This document shows, in pieces, positions 1 through 9,000 of a DNA stretch of 64,000 nucleotides. The stretch's first letter is position 1, and every line of letters begins with the position of its first letter. Source of the DNA: CAVUWL01 sp963700105 (GTDB taxonomy: Bacteria; Actinomycetota; Thermoleophilia; Solirubrobacterales; 70-9); the NCBI GenBank assembly GCA_963700105.1, contig CAVOWL010000006.1, positions 347,911 through 411,910 of the forward strand, given 5' to 3'. The notes below the pieces were generated by a model. It made no database searches, was not told the origin of the DNA, and saw nothing but the letters and a program-made list of their open reading frames with translations. The position numbers and the translations under genes are program-made.

Positions 1-1
1 C

Positions 2-298
2 TACAAGACGGGCGAGCGCAAGTCCGCAGCGCAGTTGCAAAGCGACCTGCAGCTCGCGCTCTACCGACTCGCCGCGCGGGAGGCCTGGGGGATCGAGGCG
101 GCGAGTGGCAGCTACTACTACGTGCTCGACGCCGAGAAGGTGGCCGCGCCCTCAAAGCCCGATGACGGCGAGCGGGTCGAGCGCACCGTCTTGGAGGTGG
201 GAGAGGGCGTGCTGGGCCAAGATTTCGAGCCGCGGCCCTCCGCCGCCGTTTGCGGCTGGTGTGATTACCGCCTGATCTGCCCGGCCGCCGAGAGCTAG
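2..298 (+). CDS. RecB/AddB-like PD-(D/E)XK nuclease, C-terminal fragment
   Basis: Only the last ~98 codons are inside the window; the reading frame is open to the left edge. It begins with Y-K-T-G and continues into DLQLALYRLA, which matches the end of the PD-(D/E)XK core (the K of the DYKTG strand, then the helix typical of RecB/Cas4-type nucleases). The C-terminus CGWCDYRLICP gives C-x2-C-x5-C, the last three cysteines of the iron-sulfur cluster seen in AddB/Cas4-like nucleases. Inferred role: end-processing nuclease, probably the C-terminal domain of a RecB-like protein or UvrD-type helicase. The upstream domains cannot be seen, so the full architecture is unknown. Confidence 0.75.
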   Translation, partial: YKTGERKSAAQLQSDLQLALYRLAAREAWGIEAASGSYYYVLDAEKVAAPSKPDDGERVERTVLEVGEGVLGQDFEPRPSAAVCGWCDYRLICPAAES

Positions 299-313
299 CG
301 GCGGGCGCTAGCT
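293..313. terminator. hairpin between convergent genes
   Basis: AGCTAGCG, a 5-base loop, then CGCTAGCT form a perfect 8-bp inverted repeat. It contains the TAG stop of the nuclease fragment on the plus strand and the TAG stop of the PAC2 gene on the minus strand. The position fits a shared bidirectional terminator, but there is no T-run on either side, so intrinsic termination is only a guess. Confidence 0.4.
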
Positions 314-1171
314 TCCCTGCTGGCGCAAGAAGCGCTGGAACTCGCGCGCGATCGAGTCAGCGGAGGGGAGGCTTTCACCGTCCTCGCCGAGCTGCTCGGC
401 CTGCTCGGCCTCGATCCGCTCGACCAGTTCTTCGATCTCGGGGTTGGCGGCCACGGCCCGGCCGATCTGCTCTTCGTAGCTGACCGTCTCCTGCTCGAGC
501 TCGGATGCGTCAACGGCGATCCCGGTGAGGCCTTCAAGGCGCCGCAGCAGAGCCAGCGCGGCCTTCGGGTTGGGAACGGCGGCCACGTAGTGGGGGACCG
601 CCGCCCACAGTGAAGCCGAGCTCATTCCCACCTGGCGGCAGCAGTCGTGCACGACGCCGACGATTCCGGTTGGGCCCTCGTAGCTGGAGCGCTGCAGGTC
701 GAGCTCTTCGACCAGCTCCTGATCGGATGCCAGGCCGGTGATCGGCACCGGCAGCGTGTGGGAGACCTCGGCAATCAGCGCCCCGAGGGTGATCACCATC
801 TCGACCCCGAGCGCGTCGGCCGCGGTGGCAATCGTCTCTGAGAAGGTGCGCCAGCGCAGGTTCGGCTCGGTTCCGTCAAGCAGGACCAGGTCGCGATCGG
901 CGGCGGGGACGCGGGCCGCAATCAGGTTGTTCTCTGGCCAATCGATTCGGCGGGCCTGCCCCTCGGCGAGGGTGATCGTCGGTCGCGTCGCTTGGAAATC
1001 GAAGTACTCCTCGGGGTCAACCTGGGCGATCAGCTCGGCGTCTAAGGACTCGGCCACCGTGGCGAGCGCGGTCGAGGCGGCCGCCGCGGCGTCGTTCCAG
1101 CCACGAAAGGAGCAGACGAGGATCGGGGCGCGAAGCTGGGGCAGATCACCTTCCCAAGTGAGAGAATCCAC
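308..1171 (-). CDS. PAC2 family (proteasome assembly chaperone-like) protein
   Basis: A 287-residue protein with the PAC2/DUF75 hallmarks: an N-terminal strand ending FRGWNDA (residues 22-28), an internal LGALIAEVSHTLPVPITG segment, and the conserved HYVAAVPNP-x-ALALL region before a C-terminal acidic helix. PAC2 proteins in eukaryotes help proteasome alpha-ring assembly. In actinobacteria the family is widespread and its role is not settled, though a link to the bacterial proteasome is often suggested. No proteasome gene is visible here. The stop converges on the nuclease gene. The family call is firm; the function is not. Confidence 0.85.
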   Translation of the reverse strand: MDSLTWEGDLPQLRAPILVCSFRGWNDAAAAASTALATVAESLDAELIAQVDPEEYFDFQATRPTITLAEGQARRIDWPENNLIAARVPAADRDLVLLDGTEPNLRWRTFSETIATAADALGVEMVITLGALIAEVSHTLPVPITGLASDQELVEELDLQRSSYEGPTGIVGVVHDCCRQVGMSSASLWAAVPHYVAAVPNPKAALALLRRLEGLTGIAVDASELEQETVSYEEQIGRAVAANPEIEELVERIEAEQAEQLGEDGESLPSADSIAREFQRFLRQQGS

Positions 1172-1213
1172 GCTCTGAGCGTAGACGATGAAGGCCGCGC
1201 GCCAGCCCGGCGC

Positions 1214-1585
1214 TCAGGACTCAGCGGCAAGGGCGCGGCGAAGCAGCTGCACCGCGATCGCCAGCGCCAGCGCGGCGAAGGAGAGCTGCAGGACTCGCTC
1301 GGGCACCTGGTTTGCGATCCCGACCCCGATCAGGACGCCGAGCGGAGAGAGGGCCCCGATCACGATCGCGTTGCGGAGGTTGACGTTGCCGTAGGAATGT
1401 TGGCGGATCGCTCCGACCGTGGCGACGATCACGATCATCAAGAGCGAGGTCGACTCGCCCTGGACCTGGGAGAGGCCGAGAAAGATCGTCAAGGCCGGCA
1501 CGAAGAGAATCCCTCCGCCGACCCCGACCAGACCGCCGGCGAGACCGCCGGCGAGCGCGAGCCCCGCTGCCAGCAACTCGTTCAC
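1214..1585 (-). CDS. half-size TauE/SafE (TSUP) transporter subunit B
   Basis: A 123-residue hydrophobic protein starting at GTG 1585 with LAGGLVGVGGGILFVPAL, the glycine-rich first repeat motif of TauE/SafE permeases, followed by LGLSQVQGESTSLLMI and about three further membrane segments. Normal TSUP proteins are ~250 residues with two such repeats; this is one repeat. Its GTG overlaps the TGA of the upstream half gene (GTGA at 1582-1585), so translation is probably coupled and the two halves likely form a heterodimer. The substrate (sulfite, sulfonate or another small organic anion) cannot be read from sequence. Confidence 0.8.
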   Translation of the reverse strand: MNELLAAGLALAGGLAGGLVGVGGGILFVPALTIFLGLSQVQGESTSLLMIVIVATVGAIRQHSYGNVNLRNAIVIGALSPLGVLIGVGIANQVPERVLQLSFAALALAIAVQLLRRALAAES

Positions 1586-1947
1586 GCCAGGATCAGCTCG
1601 ATCGAGGTGGCGAGCAGCAGGACGGCGAAAAGCAGCGACACGTCGCGCTGGGAGATTCGCTGCTGGATAGCCGTTCCAAAGACGACGCCAGCGATCGCTG
1701 GAATCGCCAGCGCCAGCCCATCGCCGAGGTGCACGTTGCCATAGATGCCGCCCTCGGCAATCACCCCAAACAATCCGATGATCACGATCGCCGCCAGGCT
1801 CGTCCCGGTGGCGAGGCGCTCCCCGTAGCCGAACCAAAAAATCAGGAGCGGCACGATGATGGTGCCGCCACCGACCCCGAACAGACCGCTGAAGATTCCA
1901 GCCGCGGTGCCGATCGCGGCGAGCTTTAGGGTCGCGGCAGAGGGCAT
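1582..1947 (-). CDS. half-size TauE/SafE (TSUP) transporter subunit A
   Basis: A 121-residue integral membrane protein carrying the motif IFSGLFGVGGGTIIVPLL (about residues 18-35) and a second block GTSLAAIVIIGLFGV, one full repeat of the TSUP fold with about four membrane segments. It lies upstream of, and overlaps by 4 nt, a second single-repeat gene in another frame. Both halves are intact and each has its own GVGGG motif, so this is a genuine split pair and not a frameshifted full-length gene. It is divergent from the trehalose-phosphatase gene with only 41 bp between starts. Confidence 0.8.
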   Translation of the reverse strand: MPSAATLKLAAIGTAAGIFSGLFGVGGGTIIVPLLIFWFGYGERLATGTSLAAIVIIGLFGVIAEGGIYGNVHLGDGLALAIPAIAGVVFGTAIQQRISQRDVSLLFAVLLLATSIELILA

Positions 1948-1988
1948 CTGGGAAGCGGCGCGGGCAAGGTCTGGCGATACTAGATGCC

Positions 1989-2810
1989 ATGCCTCGCGAA
2001 ACTGAGACCGGGGATGGTGTCAAGCGGGCCGATCTGCTTGAGGAGTTGCGCTCTGACCCGGGGCGCACGGCGATTCTGAGCGATATCGATGGCACGCTTG
2101 CGCCGATCGCCGAGCGGCCGCAGGAGGCGGCCGTACCGAGCGCCGCAAAACGCGTGCTGGCGGCGCTGCTGGAGCGCTACGGACTGATCGGTTGTATCTC
2201 GGGGCGCCCGGCGGCCGAGGCACGGAAACTGGTCGGCGTTGACGGAATCGCCTACGCCGGCAACCATGGCCTCGAGCTGTTGCTGCCGGGTGAGCAGACG
2301 CCGCGCCTGGATCCCTCGCTACGCGGGCGCGAGGCTGAGGCCGCGACCTTCATCGCCACGCTCGGCAGCGCCGAGCTCGGGGCGGCGGGCCTGAGGGTCG
2401 AGGACAAGGGACCGATCCAGGCCCTTCACTGGCGCGGGGCGACGCGGGAGCGCGGCGCCGAGGCGCGCGCGCACCAGATCGCAGCCGAGGCGGGTCGCGC
2501 CGGATTGGAGCCGCGCTGGGGACGCAAGGTGCTTGAGATTCGACCGGTCGGAGGCGGCGGCAAGGACGCCGCGGTCGCGGCGCTCCTGGCCAACAATTCG
2601 ATCTCTGCAGCTGCCTACGGCGGCGATGACCGAACCGATCTGGATGCCTTTCGGCGCCTGCGTGAGTTGCGCGACGACGGCCAGCTTGCGGTCGCAGTCT
2701 GCGTGGGGGTGGTCTCCCCAGAGGCACCGCCAGAGCTACCGGAGGAGTCAGACCTGATCGTCGATGGGCCCCCTGGTTGGCTGGAAATCCTCGAATCGCT
2801 CCTCGTCTGA
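1989..2810 (+). CDS. otsB: trehalose-phosphatase
   Basis: A 273-residue HAD-superfamily phosphatase that removes phosphate from trehalose-6-phosphate, the last step of OtsA/OtsB trehalose synthesis. Seen: motif I DIDGTLAPI (residues 32-40, nucleophile Asp32 and acid Asp34), motif II region CISGRP, a cap segment with AGNHGLELL, and the metal-binding motif GDDRTDLDAF near residue 215, all typical of OtsB. Length fits the family. No otsA is in the window. The downstream membrane gene begins one base after the stop, so the two are probably co-transcribed. Trehalose is a common osmoprotectant in actinobacteria. Confidence 0.9.
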   Translation: MPRETETGDGVKRADLLEELRSDPGRTAILSDIDGTLAPIAERPQEAAVPSAAKRVLAALLERYGLIGCISGRPAAEARKLVGVDGIAYAGNHGLELLLPGEQTPRLDPSLRGREAEAATFIATLGSAELGAAGLRVEDKGPIQALHWRGATRERGAEARAHQIAAEAGRAGLEPRWGRKVLEIRPVGGGGKDAAVAALLANNSISAAAYGGDDRTDLDAFRRLRELRDDGQLAVAVCVGVVSPEAPPELPEESDLIVDGPPGWLEILESLLV

Positions 2811-2811
2811 G

Positions 2812-3324
2812 ATGCCCTACACCGACCTCCTGCGGATCACGGTCTTACTCAGCGGCGCCGAGGCCACCGCGCTGGGCGCGATCGCGGCGATCGCCGCAGG
2901 GCAAAGCGGTGACGGCACGACCGTTTTGATCGCGGCCATTTGGTGGTTGATCTCGCTGGCGATCGGGCTCTTCCTGGGCCGCCCGGCGCGGGCGGCAAAT
3001 GGCGTCCGCGAGGCCCTGACCCAGGCGCGCACGGCGACCAGCCTTCCCGCCGAGACACCTTCTCGGATCGCCATCGCCCGGCTTTGGCCAATCGGGGTCA
3101 CCGCGCTCGCCGCCGGCGTCTTGGGCATCTTCTTCCCCGGCGTGGCGGTGATCGGGGCCGGCTACGCCCTGCTCGTAGCGCTTGCCTGGCACACCCGCGA
3201 GGCCGCCGTATTGGGGGTAGAGCATCGCGACGGGGTCAAGTTCTACGTCGTTCCCAACTCGGCCTTCAGACCGATCGAGCTGGTGCGCACCCCGGGTCTG
3301 CGCAGCGATCGCCTGCCCGCCTAG
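2812..3324 (+). CDS. small multi-pass membrane protein, unknown function
   Basis: A 170-residue protein from ATG 2812, directly behind otsB. Hydrophobic stretches lie near residues 5-28, 38-56 and 96-130 (the last probably two segments), with an RARAANGVREAL loop between them and a soluble C-terminal tail VKFYVVPNSAFRPIELVR. No family is recognised. An upstream in-frame start at 2764 would overlap otsB, so the ATG right after the otsB stop is preferred. The stop overlaps the stop of the convergent HhH-PHP gene by 4 bases. The tight spacing to otsB suggests an operon but gives no clear role. Confidence 0.65.
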   Translation: MPYTDLLRITVLLSGAEATALGAIAAIAAGQSGDGTTVLIAAIWWLISLAIGLFLGRPARAANGVREALTQARTATSLPAETPSRIAIARLWPIGVTALAAGVLGIFFPGVAVIGAGYALLVALAWHTREAAVLGVEHRDGVKFYVVPNSAFRPIELVRTPGLRSDRLPA

Positions 3325-4394
3325 CGCTGAAGGAGCGCCCGCAGCTGCGGCCAGCTGCGGGCGTTGGCAACCTGCTCGGGACGCAAGCCGGCGCCGCGGG
3401 CGACGATCACGGCGTAGTTCATGTTGTCGAGCGTCTCGATTCCGTGCGCGTCGGTGTTCAGGGCGATCATCACACCAGCCTGCGCGGCGAGGCGAGCGTG
3501 CTCCTCGCAGAGATCGCGACGCCGCGGGCTGCCGTTGATCTCAAGCATCGTGGAGCTGGCGGCCGCGGCCTCAATCACCGCTTGGAGGTCGACTGGGTAG
3601 GGGTCCCGCCGGCCGATTAGGCGCCCGGTCAGGTGGCCGATGCAGTCGACCTCGGGGCTTTCGATCGCGGCGATGATCCGCGCTGTCATCCGTTCCTCAG
3701 AGATCGAGAAGGAGGTGTGGACGCTGGCGATCGTCCAGTCAAGGCGGGCCAGCAGCTCCGCGGGGTAATCGAGTGAACCGTCGGTTCCGATATTGACCTC
3801 CGAGCCGCTGAGCAGGCGGAAGCCGCGGCGCCCCTTGTTGTAGGCCGCCACCTCCTCGATCCGCTGTTCAAGGCGCTCGGCGCTGACGTTGTCACCGAAA
3901 CCGTGACTCGCCGAATGGTCGGTGATCGCCAGGTAGGTGTAGCCACGCGAGCGCGCCGCCTCCGCCATCTCCTCGAGGCTGTTGCGACCGTCAGAGAGGG
4001 TGGTGTGGGAATGCAGGTCACCGCGAAGGTCGGAGATGCCGACCAGCCCCTGGGCGGGATTGTCGGCCAAAAAGGCCTCGAGCTCAGCGGCGGCGCTGGG
4101 ATGCTTTTCCCGCAGCTTCACCGTGGCGGGGATCTCGCCACTCTCAAGCAGGGTGGCGATCTTTTCGGCGAGCGTCTTGCCGATCCCGGGTATCTGCTGA
4201 ACGCGACCCGCTGCACTCAGCTCGGCGACGGAGTCGGGGTAATCGCGGATTGCGCGCGCCGCGCTGCGGTAGGCGCGCACCCGGTAGCGATCGGCGCCAT
4301 CGCTCTCATAGAGCGTGCCAAGCTCCTCCAAGGCGGCGGCGATCTCAGCATTCTTCACCCTCCAAAAGTTAGCCCCAACCCCTTCTTTAGACAC
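3321..4394 (-). CDS. helix-hairpin-helix plus PHP domain protein (PolX-related, polymerase domain absent)
   Basis: A 357-residue protein in two parts. Residues ~13-110 match the N-terminal 8-kDa-like and HhH region of family X DNA polymerases (KNAEIAAALEELGTLYE; IPGIGKTLAEKIATLL). Residues ~125-350 are a PHP phosphoesterase with the expected metal ligands: DLHSHTTLSDG, AITDHS, SVHTSF, CIGHLTGR and NTDAHG. Bacterial PolX is ~570 residues with the nucleotidyltransferase palm between these parts; here that palm is missing without any frame break. Inferred function: a DNA-repair phosphoesterase or 3'-end processing enzyme. GTG 4394 is used; GTG 4358 (starting at KNAEI) is an equally likely start. 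Confidence 0.75.
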   Translation of the reverse strand: MSKEGVGANFWRVKNAEIAAALEELGTLYESDGADRYRVRAYRSAARAIRDYPDSVAELSAAGRVQQIPGIGKTLAEKIATLLESGEIPATVKLREKHPSAAAELEAFLADNPAQGLVGISDLRGDLHSHTTLSDGRNSLEEMAEAARSRGYTYLAITDHSASHGFGDNVSAERLEQRIEEVAAYNKGRRGFRLLSGSEVNIGTDGSLDYPAELLARLDWTIASVHTSFSISEERMTARIIAAIESPEVDCIGHLTGRLIGRRDPYPVDLQAVIEAAAASSTMLEINGSPRRRDLCEEHARLAAQAGVMIALNTDAHGIETLDNMNYAVIVARGAGLRPEQVANARSWPQLRALLQR

Positions 4395-4424
4395 CCTTTG
4401 GCTTGATCAATAGCATCGTGGTTC

Positions 4425-5213
4425 ATGCCCCAAGCCGACCCAAGCGGCCCGCCCTGGCTCGTCCTGCCTACCTACAACGAGGCTGAGAACCTGGCGCCCT
4501 TCCTCGCCGCTGCGCGCGAGAAGCTGCCCGACTCCGCCCAGATCCTGATCGTCGATGACAATTCCCCCGACGGGACCGGGGAGATCGCCGATCGACTCGC
4601 CGAGGAGTTCGAGAACGTCAACGTCTTGCACCGGCCGCTAAAGGAAGGGCTGGGCCCCGCCTACATCGCCGGATTTCGGCGCGCCCTCGCCGCCGGCGCC
4701 GGGTTGGTGCTCGAGATGGACTCTGACTTCTCCCACGATCCCGCCTTCCTGCCGCGTTTGCTGGAGGGAGCCGAGCGCGCCGATTTGGTGATCGGCTCGC
4801 GCTACGTGGCCGGCGGCGGAGTTTCGGATTGGGGGCTGACGCGGCGGGCGATAAGCCGCGGCGGCAGCGCCTATGCGCGGCTCGTGCTTGGGGTCGGGGT
4901 GCATGATCTGACCGGCGGCTTTAAGTGCTTCAGGCGCGAGGTGTTGGAGGCGATCGACCTCAACTCAATCGTCTCCCACGGCTACGCCTTCCAGGTGGAG
5001 ATGACCTACCGGGTGATCCAGCACGGGTTCAGGGTGCTCGAGGTGCCGATCGTCTTTCGCGATCGCCAGGCCGGCTCCTCGAAGATGGACCGCTCGATCG
5101 TCGCCGAGGCAGCTTGGCGGGTTCCCCTCCTTCGCTTTGGCTCCCGGGCTCAAAACGGCGCCTCGGCGGCGGGCGGGGGGACGGTGGCTGGGCTCGACTC
5201 TGAGCGAGATTGA
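4425..5213 (+). CDS. family 2 glycosyltransferase, polyprenol-phosphate mannose synthase-like
   Basis: A 262-residue GT-A enzyme: PTYNEAENL at the start, VDDNSPDGTG (residues 43-52), and EMDSDFSHDP with the metal-binding DxD near residue 97, then GSRYVAGGGVSDWGL, HDLTGGFKCF and FRDRQAGSSKM. This set is typical of dolichyl/polyprenol-phosphate mannosyltransferases (Ppm1/DPM1 type), which load mannose from GDP-mannose onto a polyprenyl phosphate for cell-envelope glycans. No C-terminal membrane domain is present, so it is the soluble or peripheral form. It is divergent from the HhH-PHP gene with 30 bp between starts. Confidence 0.88.
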   Translation: MPQADPSGPPWLVLPTYNEAENLAPFLAAAREKLPDSAQILIVDDNSPDGTGEIADRLAEEFENVNVLHRPLKEGLGPAYIAGFRRALAAGAGLVLEMDSDFSHDPAFLPRLLEGAERADLVIGSRYVAGGGVSDWGLTRRAISRGGSAYARLVLGVGVHDLTGGFKCFRREVLEAIDLNSIVSHGYAFQVEMTYRVIQHGFRVLEVPIVFRDRQAGSSKMDRSIVAEAAWRVPLLRFGSRAQNGASAAGGGTVAGLDSERD

Positions 5214-5576
5214 GGGGCTCGATCGGGCTCTCCCGACTTCCCCTGGGGCCTCGGCTCGGTGCCCCCTCGCGGTCTAGTAATGGGGAGGCGGCGGGAATAC
5301 GATCGAGCTCCTCGCATCAGGCTGGGGTTGCTCCGATCCTCGGGATCGCGATCGGCCCACAACCGGCTCACCCCCAGATTCGGCTTTGGATGGCGAGCCC
5401 ATCTCCCCCGAGATTTCGCCGCCGGCGAGGAGGGAAGGATGGAAATCGCCGTCCCGAACCTGGCGACGCTCCAGGCTCCGTCCGATCTTTGGAGCCAAAA
5501 TGCCGGCGCGGAGAGCCCTCGCTATACTTTCTGAAGTATTGAGCGCTGAAACTCGACCCCCAGGAGAGCGATTCCA
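5214..5576. other. 363-bp gene-free stretch upstream of trxA
   Basis: No convincing coding frame on either strand. The only promoter-like feature is TATACT at 5523-5528, about 50 bp upstream of the thioredoxin start, with no clear -35 box. AGGAGAG at 5561-5567 serves as the thioredoxin ribosome binding site. Confidence 0.4.
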
Positions 5577-5903
5577 GTGACAGGCAAACTCCGCGATGTG
5601 ACCGACGCCACCTTTAAGTCCGACGTTTTGGAGGCCGATGGCCCCGTCCTCGTCGACTTCTGGGCACCGTGGTGTGGGCCTTGCCGCGTCGTTCATCCGG
5701 TGCTTGAGGAGATCGACGGTGAGCGCGAGGACCTGCGGATCGTCAGCGTCAACGTCGATGAGAACCAGCAGACCGCGGCGCAGTATGACGTTCTCTCGAT
5801 TCCGACGATGATCCTGTTTAAGGACGGAGCGATCGCCAAGAAGGTGGTCGGGGCGATGCCCAAGCGCCGCCTTGAGGCAGAGCTCGAGCCAGCACTGGCC
5901 TGA
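5577..5903 (+). CDS. trxA: thioredoxin
   Basis: A 108-residue classical thioredoxin with the active site WAPWCGPC (Cys33, Cys36), the FW motif before it, cis-proline in SIPTM (about residue 77) and the C-terminal K-x-V-G-A-M-P-K-x2-L-E segment. It is a cytoplasmic disulfide reductase, normally recycled by thioredoxin reductase, which is not in the window. Start GTG 5577 is supported by AGGAGAG nine bases upstream. A His follows two residues after CGPCR (CRVVH), a small departure from the more usual CK(M/A)xxP. A 58-residue tautomerase gene follows 15 bp downstream. Confidence 0.95.
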   Translation: MTGKLRDVTDATFKSDVLEADGPVLVDFWAPWCGPCRVVHPVLEEIDGEREDLRIVSVNVDENQQTAAQYDVLSIPTMILFKDGAIAKKVVGAMPKRRLEAELEPALA

Positions 5904-5918
5904 GGCGGAGCCGCGGCG

Positions 5919-6095
5919 ATGCCGTTCGTTTCGATCGATTGGTATGAGGGGCGAACCGACGAGCAGAAGGCCGAGATCGCGAAGCGAATCGAGGCTGCGT
6001 TGGTCGAGGTAGCCGGAGTTGCGCCGGAGCACTGCTGGGTCAAGTTCTCTGACTCGACAAAGTCAGACTTCATCATCGGCGAGCCGAAGCGCTAG
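5919..6095 (+). CDS. 4-oxalocrotonate tautomerase family protein (58 residues)
   Basis: ATG 5919 opens a 58-codon gene with MPFVSIDWYEGRTDEQKAEI, then a helix and HCWVKFSDSTKSDFIIG. Proline directly after the initiator Met is the catalytic base of the tautomerase superfamily, and the EGRT-x-EQK helix start and the 58-62 residue length fit the 4-OT group. Such enzymes act as small oligomers on enols and keto acids; the substrate here is unknown. It follows trxA by 15 bp and its stop overlaps the stop of ileS on the other strand. Confidence 0.85.
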   Translation: MPFVSIDWYEGRTDEQKAEIAKRIEAALVEVAGVAPEHCWVKFSDSTKSDFIIGEPKR

Positions 6096-9000
6096 GCAGA
6101 TTCAGGGCGCCGCAGCGAGACCTGCAGGCTGCGTCCTTCGACCTCGATCGCGCGCCCACCGTCTGCGTCGTAGGCGATCGAGGGGGCCAGTAACTCGGCG
6201 CTGAGGTAGGACTCGTGATCGCGGGCGGCGGCGAGCAGCTCCGTATCGCCGCCGAGGGCGAGTTCGATCCGATCGGTGACCTGCAGGCCCGCCGCTTTGC
6301 GCGCGTTTTGAACCGCGTGGACAATCTCACGGGCGAGGCCCTCGCCGCGTAGCTGCGGATCGATCTCTAACTCCAAAGCGACGGCGTGCCCAGCTTCTGT
6401 CTGCACCTGATAGCCGGCGAGAGGGACCAGCGCCAGGCTCACCTCATCGGCGCCGATCGCGTGCTCATCGCCGTCGATACTGATCCCAACCTCACCCCCG
6501 GCGGCCATCACCCTGGCGACGTGCTCGCCCGAAAGAACCTCAAGCGCCGCGACAACCTGCGGCATCCGCTTGCCAAAGCGTGGACCGAGTGCACGGTAGT
6601 TGGGCTTCACCGCGTAGCTGACCAGATCGGCCTCCTCGCTGACAAAGGCCAGCTCCTTGACGTTGAGCTCGGCCCTGACCAGATCGGCATGTGCTTCAAT
6701 CGCGCCGCGCTCATTCTCATTGGCCACGATCACCGCCCGTCGCAGCGGTTGGCGCATCTTCAGCTTGGCCTGGGCGCGGGCCGCGCGGCCAAGCTCAACG
6801 CTCAGCCGCACCGCCTCCATCGCGCTCTCCAGCTGCAGATCAGAGCGGGCCGCGTCGACCTTGGGGAAGTCGCGCAGGTGGACCGAGTCGGGCCAGGAGT
6901 CGGGGTCAGCAGCGGCGCCGCCGACCAGGTTGAGGTGAATCTCATCGGCGAGAAACGGGGTAAACGGTGCGAGCAGCGCGGCGGCCTCCAAGAGGCAGTG
7001 GCGAAGGGTCGTAAAGGCGGCCGGATCGCCCTCCCAAAAGCGGCGGCGGGAGAGTCGTACGTACCAATTGGAGAGCTCATCGACAAACTCGGCGATCGCG
7101 CGGCCGGCGGCGGTGCAATCGAAAGCGTCCATGCTCTCGCCGACCCGTCCGATCGTCGCCTGCAGCCGCGAGAGCACCCAGCGGTCGAGGTCATCACTCG
7201 GCGGCTCCGGGCGCTTGAAATCGCCCGGAGCCAGGCCCTCGGCGTTGGCGTAGAGAACCCAAAAGGAGTAGGTGTTCCAAAGCGTCAGCAGGAACTGGCG
7301 CACCGACTCGCCCACCGCCTCAAGCGAGAACCGGTAGCCCGACCAGGGCTGCTGAGAGGTCAGGTAATACCAGCGCAGCGCGTCGGCACCGTGGGCGTCG
7401 ATCACCTCCCACGGCTCGACCACGTTGCCCTTGCTCTTTGACATCTTCTGACCCTCGGGGTCAAGGATCAGACCCAGGCAGACGCAGTCGCGGTAGCTGG
7501 GGGCATCGAAGAGAAGCGTCGACTCGGCGAGCAGCGTGTAGAACCAACCACGGGTCTGATCGATCGCCTCACAAATGAAATCGGCGGGGAAGCGCTGGGC
7601 GAACTCGGCCTCGTTTCCAAAGGGATAGTGAAACTGCGCGAAGGGCATCGCGCCGCTGTCATACCAGGTGTCGATCACCGCCTCGACGCGGCGCATCTGC
7701 CCCCCGCAGCTCTCGCACTCAACGCTGACCCGATCGATGTAGGGGCGGTGCAGGTCGGCGGGGACCTCGCCGCCGAAGCGCTGCGCCAGCTCGGCCACTG
7801 AACCGGCGCAAAAGAGCTCCGCGCAGTGGGGGTCGCTGCAGCGCCAAATGGGCAACGGAGTCCCCCAGTAACGGTCCCGTGAAAGTGCCCAATCGACGTT
7901 GCCCTGAAGCCATTTGCCGAAGCGACCATGCTTGATGTGGGCGGGGTGCCAGCCGATCGTCTCGTTGTTTGCGAGGAGGCGATCGGCGAGCTGGGAGGTG
8001 GCGATGTACCAGCTCGACTTGGCGTAGTAGATGAGCGGCGTGTCGCAGCGCCAGCAGTGCGGATAGGCGTGCTCATAGGTTTGCTCGGCAAAGAGCAGGC
8101 CGCGGCGGCGCAGCTCGGCGATCAGCTCAACCCCGAGCTCAGGGTCCTTGACGAAGCGCCCGGAAAAGCCGCTGACGCGAGCGTCATAGGTGCCATCGGG
8201 GCCGACCGGATTAAACAGGGTGCGGGGGCGCTTTGGATCAAAGATTCCCTCCGCGCTGGCGAGCTCAAAGTCCTCCTCGCCGAAGGCCGGGGCGATGTGA
8301 ACCAGCCCGGTGCCGTCCTCGGCGCTGACAAAGTCGCCGCCGAGAACTCGGTAGGCAGCGCTAGGCTGCTCGCTCAGCTCGAAGATCGGCCCCGCGTAGC
8401 GGCGCCCAACCAGCTCGGAGCCGGGGAAGCGACTGAGCACCTCGGCCTCCGCACCCAGCACCCTCTCACGCAGCGCCTCGGCGACGATCAGGACCTCTTC
8501 TCCGAGCCGCGCCCTGACGTAGGAGAGCTTTGGCGAGACGGCGACGGCGACGTTACCGGGCAGGGTCCAGGGCGTTGTCGTCCAGATCAAGAGCGACTCT
8601 CCAAGCTCCTCGCCGTCGCCGCCGAGCAGGGGAAAGCGCACGTAGATCGAGGGGTCCCTGACGTCCTCATAGCCAAGCGCCACCTCGTGGGAGGACAGGG
8701 CGGTACCGCAGCGCGGGCAGTAGGGCACGACCTTGTGGCCCTCATAGAGGCGGCCGTCATCCCAGATCTGTCGCAACGACCACCAGACCGACTCGATGTA
8801 GGAGTTATCGAGCGTCACGTAGGGGTGATCGAGATCGATCCAAAAGCCGATCCGTTCGGTGAGCCGGTTCCACTCCTCCACGTACTCAAAGACCGACTCG
8901 CGGCAGCGCTGGTTGAACGCGGCGATCCCGTACTCCTCGACCTGTTGTTTGGAGGTGATCCCGAGCTGCTTTTCGACCTCGAGCTCGACCGGGAGCCCGT

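Noticed and set aside
1214..2095. One long minus-strand frame over both TauE halves as a single protein
   Set aside because: Upstream of 1585 this frame is not TauE-like; the first repeat is in another frame with its own start and stop, so two genes explain the data better.
5274..6032. 252-codon minus-strand frame over the trxA region
   Set aside because: Antisense to thioredoxin and the tautomerase with no motif of its own.
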